Positions 1 to 6,482 of a DNA stretch of 7,018 nucleotides are shown one piece after another. Made by a program: the position numbers and the translations under genes. The DNA lies in the NCBI GenBank assembly GCA_039927975.1, contig JBDSTZ010000521.1, positions 1 to 7,018 on the forward strand, written 5' to 3'. The notes beneath the pieces are model-generated. The model made no database searches and was not told where the DNA came from. It saw nothing but the letters and a program-made list of their open reading frames with translations. The first letter of the stretch is position 1. Each line of letters starts with the position of its first letter. This stretch comes from JBDSTZ01 sp039927975. Its GTDB lineage: Bacteria; Pseudomonadota; Gammaproteobacteria; Burkholderiales; Burkholderiaceae_D.

Positions 1-76
1 CGGAATCGCCATCAAACTCCGGCCGCAAGCGCATCAAGAAGCCTGAATCAAATTCCATCTGCCGCGCACACTCCTA
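1..76. other. Non-PL11 sequence before the truncated lyase
   Basis: This stretch lies upstream of the point where PL11 similarity begins (about position 77). By hand count its G+C is near 55%, lower than the coding DNA that follows. In the lyase frame there is a TGA at 44-46, and no ATG or GTG lies between it and 128. The other two frames give short peptides (one runs to a TAG at 74-76) that do not resemble the PL11 N-terminus seen in the second copy at 6483. It may be the remnant of whatever replaced the 5' end of the gene, or sequence at a contig edge. No function is recognised. Confidence 0.5.
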
Positions 77-1690
77 GCCGTCACCAATTTCACCGACCCG
101 GAGGGCACCAGCGCCAGCGTCTACAGCGTGCGCCCGGTGCTGAACGGCGTCGAGCAGCCGGCCCAGGCGGCCGGCGCGACCTGGGCCGCGCCCTACCTGA
201 GCGTGCCGATTCAGCCGCCACCAGGCGGCGTCACGCCCGATGGCCGCGCCTACGGCTATTCGGCCAACGATGGCGAGCCGGCCGATCTCGATGGCGACGG
301 CACCTATGAATTGATCGTCAAGTGGTCGCCCTCGAACGCCAGGGACAATTCGCAAGCCGGCTACACCGGCGACACCTTCATCGACGCCTACAAACTTGAC
401 GGCACCCGCCTGTGGCGCATCGATCTGGGCAAGAACATCCGCGCCGGCGCCCACTACACCACCTTCCTGGCCTACGATTTCGACGGCGACGGCAAGGCCG
501 AGGTGATGATGAAGACCGCCGACGGCAGCATCGACGGCAAGGGCGCGGCGATCGGCAAGGCCGACGCCGACTACCGCAACGACAGGGGCTATGTGCTTGA
601 CGGCCCCGAGTTCCTCACCGTCTTCAACGGCATCACCGGCGCGGCCATGGCCAGCACGCCCTACCTGCCCGCGCGCGGCAGCGTCGAAGCCTGGGGCGAC
701 AAGTACGGCAACCGGGTCGACCGCTTCCTCGGCGGCGTCGCCTACCTCGACGGCAAGCGCCCGAGCGCGATTTTCTCGCGCGGCTATTACACCCGCGCGG
801 TGGTCGCGGCCTGGGATTGGCGCGACGGCAAACTGTCCAGCCGCTGGGTGTTCGACAGCGACCTCGCCGGCGCCGACGTGGCCCACCAGGGCGCGCACTG
901 GCTGTCGGTGGCCGACGTCAACGGCGACGGCAAGGACGACATCATCTTCGGCGCGGCCACCATCAACAGCGACGGCAAGATGCTCTATTCGACCAAGCTG
1001 TGTCACGGCGACGCCCTCCACGTCGGCAAGCTCGATCCGGCCCGCCCCGGCCTGCAGGTCTACATGGTGCACGAGGAACCGCGCTGCTACGGCGAGCATG
1101 GCGTCGAGATGCACGACGCGGCCACCGGCAAGATCCTCTGGAGCCTGGACGGCCAGGGCAAGGATATCGGGCGCGGCACCTGTATGGACATCGACCCGGC
1201 CTATCCGGGCGAGGAATGCTGGGCCTCGGTGGGCGGCTTGATGAGCGCGGCCGGTCAGCCTATCCCCGGCGCCAAGCCGCGCAGCATCAACTTCGGCGTC
1301 TGGTGGGACGGCGACCTGCTGCGCGAATCGCTCGACAGCAATCGCATCGACAAGTGGATGCCGCGCACCGGCCGACTCGAAAATATACTCAACGCGGGCG
1401 ACTTCGGCGCCCTCTCGATCAACGGCACCAAGGCCACTCCGGTGCTGTCGGCCGACCTGTTCGGCGACTGGCGCGAGGAGGTCGTGTGGCGCAACGCCGA
1501 CAGCACCGCGCTGCTTATTTTCAGCACCGCCACACCAACGCCACACCGTCTCACCACCTTGATGCATAATCCGCAATACCGTGTTCAGGTGGCCGCGCAA
1601 AACGCCGCCTACAACCAGCCGCCGCACCCGAGTTTTTACCTCGGCGAGGGCATGGGCCCGGTAATCCAAGACCCGATCCACACGCCATAA
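77..1690 (+). CDS. PL11 rhamnogalacturonan lyase, 5'-truncated
   Basis: This is a family 11 polysaccharide lyase (YesW/YesX type) that cleaves the Rha-GalA backbone of RG-I by beta-elimination, normally after export. The fold is an eight-bladed beta-propeller with calcium sites. Counting residues from GTG 128, the visible Ca-type acidic loops are DLDGDG (53-58), DFDGDG (117-122) and DVNGDG (263-268). Family hallmarks include KWSPSNARDNSQ, HGDALHVG, NFGVWWDGDL and NGTK (432-435). NGTK matches the active-site Asn-Gly-Thr-Lys that I recall from the YesW structure. The C-terminus (YLGEGMGP) is complete. Similarity starts near position 77 (AVTNFTDPEG), so about 80 N-terminal residues and the signal peptide are missing compared with the copy at 6483. 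The first in-frame conventional start is GTG 128, which would give a 520-residue protein without an export signal. It is probably non-functional as written, or the window start is a junction. I saw no clear YesX-type blocking-loop insertion, so endo action is favoured weakly. Confidence 0.88.
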   Translation, partial: AVTNFTDPEGTSASVYSVRPVLNGVEQPAQAAGATWAAPYLSVPIQPPPGGVTPDGRAYGYSANDGEPADLDGDGTYELIVKWSPSNARDNSQAGYTGDTFIDAYKLDGTRLWRIDLGKNIRAGAHYTTFLAYDFDGDGKAEVMMKTADGSIDGKGAAIGKADADYRNDRGYVLDGPEFLTVFNGITGAAMASTPYLPARGSVEAWGDKYGNRVDRFLGGVAYLDGKRPSAIFSRGYYTRAVVAAWDWRDGKLSSRWVFDSDLAGADVAHQGAHWLSVADVNGDGKDDIIFGAATINSDGKMLYSTKLCHGDALHVGKLDPARPGLQVYMVHEEPRCYGEHGVEMHDAATGKILWSLDGQGKDIGRGTCMDIDPAYPGEECWASVGGLMSAAGQPIPGAKPRSINFGVWWDGDLLRESLDSNRIDKWMPRTGRLENILNAGDFGALSINGTKATPVLSADLFGDWREEVVWRNADSTALLIFSTATPTPHRLTTLMHNPQYRVQVAAQNAAYNQPPHPSFYLGEGMGPVIQDPIHTP

Positions 1691-1705
1691 GGCGCATCGT
1701 TCAAT

Positions 1706-1709
1706 AAGG
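1706..1709 (+). promoter_or_regulatory. Ribosome binding site of DUF4861 gene
   Basis: AAGG lies 10 nt before the ATG at 1720, inside the 29-bp gap after the lyase stop. It supports that start. The short gap points to cotranscription with the lyase. Confidence 0.5.
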
Positions 1710-1719
1710 TTCTTCGCAC

Positions 1720-2943
1720 ATGAAACTACGCACCCTGCTGCTCGCCCTGACCACCGCTTCCACCTGCCTGGCCGCCGCCGCTGCCGAACGGCTCACCGTC
1801 ACGGTCAGCCACTCGCTCGACCTGGCGCGCCCGTCCGAAACCATCACCGTCCCCTGGAGCAGCGTCAACGACGCCCTGCCCGGCGCGCTGCTGCAGAAGA
1901 TCGTCGTCAAGGACAAGGCCGGCAAAGTGCTGCCCTACCAGGTCACCAACGTCAACGCCACCTCGAAGGACCCGCTGGGCAAGGGCATCGCTTATGGCGA
2001 ACTGATTTTCCAGCACAGCTTCAAGGCCGGCGAGAAGAGCGCCACCTTCACGGTCGAAAAATCGGACAAGCTCTCGCCGGTGTTCCCGTCGAAGGTCTTC
2101 GCGCGCTATGTGCCCGAACGCCTCGACGACTTCGCCTGGGAAAACGACAAGATCGGCCACCGCACCTACGGCCCCGCGCTCGGCGCGCCGGCGGCGCCAG
2201 GCTCGGGCAAGGAAGTGCTCGAGACGAGCGGCCTCGATATCTGGTTCAAGCGGGTCGACTATCCGATCGTCGACCGCTGGTACAACAAGGGCCACGACCA
2301 CTACCACCATGACGAAGGCGAAGGCATGGACATGTACAACGTCGGCAAGTCGCGTGGCGCCGGCGGCACCGGGGTGTGGGACGGCAGCAAACTGTACTCG
2401 GCGCGTAATTACAGCGGCTGGAAAGTGCTGGCCAACGGTCCGGTGCGGGCCATCTTCGAACTGTCCTACGACGCCTATGACGCGGCCGGCACCAAGGTCA
2501 CCGAGGTGCGCCGCTTCACCGTCGACGCCGGCCGCAACTTCGACCAGATGGACACCACCTTCACCTTCACCGGTCCGCAGCAGCTCACCGCCGCCATCGG
2601 CTTGAACAAGGCGCCGACCGACAAGGGCACCAATCCGAAGGTCACGCCGCTCGAAGTGAAGGCCGATCCATCGCTCGGCCAGTGGGTCGTGCAGGAAAAG
2701 AACGACAACTTCGGCACCGCCGTCTTCGTGCCCGGCGTGACCGATCCGGTATATGCCAGCGATGATCTGAACACCCTGATCCTGGCGCCGGTGACCTCGG
2801 GCCAGCCGCTGCGCTACTACGTTGGCGCGGGCTGGGCGCGGGCCGGCGAATTCAAGACGCAGCAGGACTGGCAGCGCTACGTGGCGGCCGAGGCGGCGCG
2901 CGCGAAGTCGCCGATCAAGGTCACGCTCTCGAGCAGCAAGTAA
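1720..2943 (+). CDS. DUF4861 family secreted protein
   Basis: This 407-residue protein is recognised as a DUF4861 member, a family I know from pectin and other glycan utilisation loci but whose reaction I cannot name. A Sec signal peptide is clear: a basic MKLR start, a hydrophobic stretch LLLALTTASTCLAAAAA, and likely signal peptidase I cleavage after A22 (before ERLTV). The mature protein is probably periplasmic. The middle carries a striking cluster, WYNKGHDHYHHDEGEGMDMY (187-206), followed by a Gly-rich GKSRGAGGTGVWDG. These are the sort of conserved His/Asp/Glu residues expected in an active or metal site. The last third (TFTFTGPQQLTAAIGLNK, RYYVGAGWARAGEF) looks like beta-sandwich strands. 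It sits between an RG-I endo-type lyase and an exo-type lyase, so a role on RG-I oligosaccharides is a reasonable inference. The start is supported by AAGG upstream and by the signal peptide. Confidence 0.85.
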   Translation: MKLRTLLLALTTASTCLAAAAAERLTVTVSHSLDLARPSETITVPWSSVNDALPGALLQKIVVKDKAGKVLPYQVTNVNATSKDPLGKGIAYGELIFQHSFKAGEKSATFTVEKSDKLSPVFPSKVFARYVPERLDDFAWENDKIGHRTYGPALGAPAAPGSGKEVLETSGLDIWFKRVDYPIVDRWYNKGHDHYHHDEGEGMDMYNVGKSRGAGGTGVWDGSKLYSARNYSGWKVLANGPVRAIFELSYDAYDAAGTKVTEVRRFTVDAGRNFDQMDTTFTFTGPQQLTAAIGLNKAPTDKGTNPKVTPLEVKADPSLGQWVVQEKNDNFGTAVFVPGVTDPVYASDDLNTLILAPVTSGQPLRYYVGAGWARAGEFKTQQDWQRYVAAEAARAKSPIKVTLSSSK

Positions 2944-2956
2944 GGTCGGCGGACTC

Positions 2957-3026
2957 TCAGGCGGCCCTCAAGCCGCCCTTCGAGCCGCCCATCAAGTCGT
3001 CCATCAAATCATCGATAAAAGTATCG
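2957..3026 (+). repeat. Degenerate 11-12-bp tandem repeat between genes
   Basis: The 85-bp spacer contains about six consecutive related units: 2957-2967 TCAGGCGGCCC, 2968-2978 TCAAGCCGCCC, 2979-2990 TTCGAGCCGCCC, 2991-3002 ATCAAGTCGTCC, 3003-3014 ATCAAATCATCG and 3015-3026 ATAAAAGTATCG. They drift from GC-rich to AT-rich towards the next start codon at 3029. The first two units also form an inverted repeat, GGCGGC (2960-2965) with GCCGCC (2972-2977) and a 6-nt loop. It has no T-tract, so it is not a clear terminator. A clear Shine-Dalgarno sequence is not visible in front of 3029. Confidence 0.5.
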
Positions 3027-3028
3027 CT

Positions 3029-5731
3029 ATGGCCCCAGTCAGCCGCCGCTTTTTCTTGCAAGGTACGGCCCTTGCAGCGGCGCTGCCGCTGGTCCCTGGC
3101 GGAGCGGCGCAAGCCGCTCCCGCTTCGCTTCCCCCACCCTCCCCGCTTGGCCTGCACTGGCTCGACGGCGCCACCCCGGCGCTGTCGACCGGCACCACCG
3201 TCGGCGTGCCATGGCCGCGCGGCCAGGTGCCCAAAGACACCGCGTTCGCCCTCAAGAGCGGCGACGGCAAGCCGCTTGCCGTCCAGAGCTGGCCGCTGGC
3301 CTGGTGGCCGGACGGCTCGCTGAAATGGAGCGCCCACGCACTCGCCGCCGGCGCGCCCCTGTCGAAGACACTCTCGCTGGCCCCGGGCGCAGCGCCGGCC
3401 GCGCCAGCCACGCCGCTGCGCGTGACCGAGGGCGCCGACACCTTCACCATCGACACCGGCGTGGTCGCCTTCACGGTGCCCAGGCGCGGCGCCGAGATCA
3501 TCGCCAGCATGCGGCGCGGCGGCGTCGAGATCGGCCGCGCCGGCAAGCTGGTGCTGCTGGTCGACGACCAGCCCGACGCCAGCGCCGGCAGCGTGCGCCA
3601 GGCCAGCTTCGTGAGCGACATCAGCAAGGTCACGCTGGAACAGAGCGGCCCGGTGCGCGCCGTGCTCAAGCTCGACGGCATGCACCGCAACGCCCAGCGC
3701 GCATGGCTGCCGTTCTCGGTGCGCCTGTATTTCTACGCCGGCGCCGAATCGCTGCGCATCATGCACAGCTTCGTGTTTGACGGCGACGAACAGAAGGACT
3801 TCATCCACGGCCTCGGCCTGCGCTTCGAGGTGCCGCTGCGCGACCTGCCGCACGACCGCCACGTGCGCTTCGGCGGTGAGTCCGGCGGCCTGTGGGCCGA
3901 AGGCGTGCGCAATCTCACCGGACTGCGGCGCGACCCCGGCGCCGCCGTGCGCGCCGCCCAGCTGGCCGGCCTGGCCTGCCCGCCGCTCGACCAGTTTGCC
4001 GAGCCGGTGCGGCGCAATCTCGAATTCGTCCCGGTGTGGGGCGACTATACGCTCGCGCAGCTGTCGGCCGACGGCTACGGCATCCGCAAGCGCACCAAAG
4101 CCGGCTTCGGCTGGGTAGAGGCAGCCTGGGGCCACCGCGCGCCCGGTGTCGGCTACATCGGCGGCACCAAAGGGGGCATCGCCTTCGGCCTGCGCGACTT
4201 CTGGCAGCGCCACCCGGTGCAGCTGGACATTCGCAACGCCCACACCGACAGCGCCGAGGTGACGCTGTGGATGGTCGCGCCCGACGCGCCGGCGATGGAC
4301 ATGCGTTTCTACCACGACGGCATGGGCATGCAGACCCACGAGCAGGAATTGCGCGGTCTCGAAATCACCTACGAGGATTATGAAAAAGGCTTCGGTTCGC
4401 CGGTCGGCGTGGCGCGCAGCAGCGAGCTGACGCTGTGGGTGCTGGCCGCCACCCCGAGCCGCGAACGCATGGTGCAGATCGCCGACGCGGTGCAAACCCC
4501 GCCGCTGCTGGTGGCGCCACCCGCGCACTACCTGGCGAGCGGCGTGTTCGGCGCCCTGTGGAGCCTGCCGGACCGCGCGCACCCGGTCAAGGCGGCGATC
4601 GAAGACCAGCTCGACGCCCGCTTCGACTTCTATCGCAAGCAGGTCGAACAGCGCCACTGGTACGGCTTCTGGGACTACGGCGACGTGCGCCACAGCTACG
4701 ACGCCGACCGCCACGAATGGAAGTACGACGTTGGCGGCTTCGCCTGGGACAACTCGGAACTCTCGCCCGACCTGTGGCTGTGGTACTCCTTCCTGCGCAC
4801 CGGACGCGCCGACATCTTCCGCTTCGCCGAAGCGATGGTGCGCCACACCAGCGAGGTCGACATCTATCATCTGGGCCAGTTCGCCGGCCTGGGCACCCGC
4901 CACGGCGTGCAGCACTGGGGCGACAGCGCCAAGCAGGCGCGCATCAGCACCGCCGCCTACCGCCGCTTCTACTACTACCTGACGGCCGACGAGCGGATCG
5001 GCGACATCATGCACGCGCTGATCGACGTCGACAAAAAGCTCGACAGCGTCGACCCGGTGCGCAAGATCGCCAAGGCGCCGCCCAAGGGCCAGTACTCGGC
5101 GCGCGTGAGCTTCGGCACCGACTGGGGTTCGCTGACCGCCAACTGGCTCACCGAATGGGAGCGCGGCGGCTCGCCCGTCTACCGCGACAAGATCCTGGCC
5201 GGCATGAAGGATATCGCCGCCCTGCCGAACGGTTTTTTCAGCGCCAACCGCATGGGTTACGAGCAGGACAGCGGCCGCATGCACAATCTCGATGGCGACA
5301 AGATCGCCGCCTCGCACCTGAACGCGGTGTTCGGCGCCGTCGAGGTGTTCGCCGAACTGATCGCCCTGACCGGCGACAGCGCTTTTGAGAAGGCCTGGCT
5401 CGATTACTGCGCGCTGTACAACGCCGACGAGGCCGAGCAGCAGCGGGTACTCGGCAAGAAGCACGGCGGCGGGCGCGCGCTCACGGTCGGCCACTCGCGC
5501 CTGACCGCCTACGCCGCCTTCAAGCGCAAGGACGCCAGGCTGGCGCGCCGCGCGTGGGACGAATTCGCTTCCGACGGCGCGCTCACAACGCGCCTCAAGA
5601 CAGTGCGTATAAGCGGGCCGGCGGTGCTCAATCCGATCGACGAAATCGCCACCATCAGCACCAACGACACGGCCCAGTGGGGCTTGGCGGCGATCCAGAA
5701 CCTGGCGCTGATCGGCGAATACCTGCGCTGA
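3029..5731 (+). CDS. PL26-like exo-rhamnogalacturonan lyase (YetA/PcRGLX type), Tat-exported
   Basis: This 900-residue protein resembles the YetA / PcRGLX group. The Penicillium enzyme PcRGLX (PL26) is an exo-acting RG-I lyase that releases unsaturated galacturonosyl-rhamnose, and Bacillus YetA sits in the yes-yet RG-I cluster. The start at ATG 3029 gives a classic twin-arginine leader: S-R-R-F-F-L-Q at residues 5-11, a hydrophobic Ala/Leu stretch, and AQA cleavage near residue 29. The open frame extends upstream into the previous gene, but that part is not leader-like. The mature N-terminus has GVPWPRGQV (59-67) and WWPDGSLKW (92-100), typical of the first beta domain in this family. Aromatic-rich helical-toroid segments follow: WYGFWDYGD (544-552), GGFAWDNSEL and TRHGVQHWGD (623-632). 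The C-terminus is intact. It is third in the operon, after the PL11 and DUF4861 genes. The family assignment is fairly firm; the exact activity is inferred. Confidence 0.85.
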   Translation: MAPVSRRFFLQGTALAAALPLVPGGAAQAAPASLPPPSPLGLHWLDGATPALSTGTTVGVPWPRGQVPKDTAFALKSGDGKPLAVQSWPLAWWPDGSLKWSAHALAAGAPLSKTLSLAPGAAPAAPATPLRVTEGADTFTIDTGVVAFTVPRRGAEIIASMRRGGVEIGRAGKLVLLVDDQPDASAGSVRQASFVSDISKVTLEQSGPVRAVLKLDGMHRNAQRAWLPFSVRLYFYAGAESLRIMHSFVFDGDEQKDFIHGLGLRFEVPLRDLPHDRHVRFGGESGGLWAEGVRNLTGLRRDPGAAVRAAQLAGLACPPLDQFAEPVRRNLEFVPVWGDYTLAQLSADGYGIRKRTKAGFGWVEAAWGHRAPGVGYIGGTKGGIAFGLRDFWQRHPVQLDIRNAHTDSAEVTLWMVAPDAPAMDMRFYHDGMGMQTHEQELRGLEITYEDYEKGFGSPVGVARSSELTLWVLAATPSRERMVQIADAVQTPPLLVAPPAHYLASGVFGALWSLPDRAHPVKAAIEDQLDARFDFYRKQVEQRHWYGFWDYGDVRHSYDADRHEWKYDVGGFAWDNSELSPDLWLWYSFLRTGRADIFRFAEAMVRHTSEVDIYHLGQFAGLGTRHGVQHWGDSAKQARISTAAYRRFYYYLTADERIGDIMHALIDVDKKLDSVDPVRKIAKAPPKGQYSARVSFGTDWGSLTANWLTEWERGGSPVYRDKILAGMKDIAALPNGFFSANRMGYEQDSGRMHNLDGDKIAASHLNAVFGAVEVFAELIALTGDSAFEKAWLDYCALYNADEAEQQRVLGKKHGGGRALTVGHSRLTAYAAFKRKDARLARRAWDEFASDGALTTRLKTVRISGPAVLNPIDEIATISTNDTAQWGLAAIQNLALIGEYLR

Positions 5732-5736
5732 CCGGC

Positions 5737-5771
5737 GGCGCGGCTACCCGGCTGGCCCGGATAGCCGCGCC
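5737..5771 (+). terminator. Strong hairpin after the PL26-like gene
   Basis: There is a perfect 10-bp inverted repeat, GGCGCGGCTA (5737-5746) with TAGCCGCGCC (5762-5771). Its 15-nt loop can pair further through CCGG (5748-5751) and CCGG (5757-5760). It starts 5 nt after the stop codon, which suits transcript ending or 3'-end protection. The downstream sequence (AAGAATCTC) lacks a T-tract, so it is not a canonical intrinsic terminator. Confidence 0.5.
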
Positions 5772-5845
5772 AAGAATCTCGCCACGGCCAGGCGCCTCTT
5801 TGTCGCGGCCATTGCCGCCCCGCCTCAACAATTACCCTGCTCGCA

Positions 5846-5856
5846 TCAACTGTTGA
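5846..5856. repeat. Short palindrome TCAACTGTTGA
   Basis: This is an 11-bp perfect palindrome (TCAAC-T-GTTGA) in the AT-richer part of the intergenic region. It could be a regulator site, but it is short enough to be chance. No known consensus is matched. Confidence 0.2.
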
Positions 5857-5896
5857 AGTGCCGAACCGGCGCGGAATAATCACGTTTTTGAGTATT

Positions 5897-5915
5897 GCGC
5901 GAGGACACCTCGCGC
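5897..5915. repeat. GC-rich perfect hairpin in intergenic region
   Basis: GCGCGAGG (5897-5904) pairs perfectly with CCTCGCGC (5908-5915) around a 3-nt ACA loop. A TTTTT run lies before it (5885-5889), on the wrong side for a + strand terminator, and the minus strand has A residues there instead. It is a structural element of unknown role, just upstream of the candidate promoter at 5939. Confidence 0.4.
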
Positions 5916-5938
5916 CTGTCGGAACGCGGGCGCGGTCA

Positions 5939-5947
5939 TGCTTAAAT
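5939..5947 (+). promoter_or_regulatory. Candidate extended -10 promoter
   Basis: TGCTTAAAT fits the extended -10 pattern TG-n-TAnnnT except at one position, and it lies in the most AT-rich part of this intergenic region. The best -35 at 17-bp spacing (5919-5924, TCGGAA) is poor. If used, transcription would start around 5955 and run through a small 5-bp stem (CGCCG 5962-5966 with CGGCG 5975-5979) into the small ORF at 6014. Confidence 0.25.
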
Positions 5948-6013
5948 AGGTAAATACAAGCCGCCGACAAGCAGCGGCGCCTGAGCATAAGAAAAACACG
6001 TCTGGAGACGACG

Positions 6014-6127
6014 ATGACAAACAATGCCTTTGCCAGTGCCTTTTCCGCTGTCCTCTCTCAGCTACCGCGCGCGCCGCTTGCCGCATTAATGCCGTCCCCG
6101 CCCAGCGCGCCGCACCCCACGTCCTAG
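6014..6127 (+). CDS. Possible small ORF (37 aa), function unknown
   Basis: An ATG at 6014 is preceded by a good Shine-Dalgarno, GGAG at 6004-6007 (6-nt spacing). The frame runs 37 codons to a TAG at 6125-6127. The product begins MTNNAFASAFSAVLSQLPRA, has an amphipathic-looking Ala/Phe/Leu stretch, and ends Pro/Ser-rich (MPSPPSAPHPTS). It is not recognised. A weak extended -10 lies upstream and a hairpin with a T-run lies directly after the stop, so the segment 5939-6157 looks like a compact transcription unit. It could be a real small protein, a leader peptide, or the decayed start of a larger gene. The ribosome binding site is the strongest argument for translation. Confidence 0.35.
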   Translation: MTNNAFASAFSAVLSQLPRAPLAALMPSPPSAPHPTS

Positions 6128-6157
6128 CGCCGCTTCCGGCGGCACTCTTCCTTTTTT
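6128..6157 (+). terminator. Terminator-like hairpin with T6 run
   Basis: CGCCG (6128-6132) pairs with CGGCG (6137-6141) around a CTTC loop, and TTTTTT follows at 6152-6157. The 10-nt gap between stem and T-run and the 5-bp stem make it weak. Its position immediately after the small ORF stop favours a real transcript end. Confidence 0.4.
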
Positions 6158-6244
6158 CATCCCATGACGGGCCGCTATCGCGGTCCTGGCAGCGATGCCT
6201 GCGTGCCTGCACAGGTCAGCCGGCAGGGCTTCCCGCACACAGTT

Positions 6245-6260
6245 TTGCAATCGGTTTCAA
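6245..6260. promoter_or_regulatory. Candidate LacI/GalR-family operator
   Basis: TTGCAATCGGTTTCAA is an interrupted palindrome of the form TTGnAAnCGnTTnCAA with a central CG. This is the typical architecture of LacI/GalR-family repressor sites. Every fixed position of the dyad is symmetric; only the four spacer positions differ. It lies about 220 bp upstream of the second PL11 gene on the same strand, so it may control that gene in response to a pectin-derived sugar. No clear -10 was found next to it, and the regulator gene is not in the window. Confidence 0.45.
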
Positions 6261-6482
6261 CTGAAGGAATCTCACGATCGGCGCCATGCCATGCACCAGT
6301 TGCGCGGCCCATGGTGCAAAGCGCAGCGGCGCCGATGGTGGTGGCGCGACGATCATGCCAGGCCAGGCGCCTGCGCAGGTCTGTTCGCGCAAGGCGCCCG
6401 GCCGCCACAGGCATGGCCGGGCATGAGGCGGGCCGCGCGCGGGCAGCATGCGCAGCTCCTTGTTTAACTAACTGGTGAACCC
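6261..6482 (+). other. Structured leader region upstream of second PL11 gene
   Basis: No supported gene is seen here. The short frames that cross it lack convincing starts and look like GC-rich chance reading frames. Inverted repeats include TGCACCA (6292-6298) with TGGTGCA (6312-6318), and the palindrome CCTGCGCAGG (6370-6379). If transcription begins near the operator at 6245, this would be a long structured 5' leader. I recognise no known riboswitch class. An AAGGA at 6264-6268 has no well-spaced ATG after it. Confidence 0.3.
6474..6478 (+). promoter_or_regulatory. Ribosome binding site of second PL11 gene
   Basis: GGTGA lies 4 nt before the ATG at 6483. It is a modest Shine-Dalgarno, but it agrees with the start chosen from the signal peptide. 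Confidence 0.4.

Noticed and set aside
74..1681. Long minus-strand open frame (535 codons) opposite the PL11 gene
   Set aside because: It mirrors the coding frame of a high-GC gene. The translation is low-complexity Ala/Val/Gly/Arg with no domain, and the + strand has clear PL11 motifs.
1756..1770. Possible lipobox (ASTC) in the DUF4861 signal peptide
   Set aside because: The residues before Cys16 (Ala-Ser-Thr) fit the lipobox poorly and an Ala-rich signal peptidase I site follows directly, so a soluble exported protein is more likely.
2822..3028. Upstream extension of the exo-lyase frame into the DUF4861 gene
   Set aside because: This would add 69 Arg/Ser-rich residues ahead of a perfect Tat leader and overlap the end of the previous gene by about 120 bp. 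The ATG at 3029 is far more plausible.
2957..5494. 845-codon minus-strand open frame opposite the exo-lyase
   Set aside because: This is a shadow frame caused by GC-rich third positions. The composition is biased, there are no recognisable motifs, and the + strand has a Tat leader and family motifs.
5874..5891. Second LacI-like site around AATCACGTTTTTGA
   Set aside because: It has a central CG, but fewer than half of the fixed dyad positions match.
5509..6212. Two minus-strand frames (171 and 110 codons) across the intergenic region
   Set aside because: One overlaps the end of the exo-lyase as a shadow. Both lack a good start context and recognisable motifs.
6164..6478. 104-codon + strand frame and overlapping frames on both strands in the second leader region
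   Set aside because: They have no convincing ribosome site, unrecognised Arg/Ala/Cys-biased products, and several competing frames of similar length, as expected by chance in GC-rich DNA.
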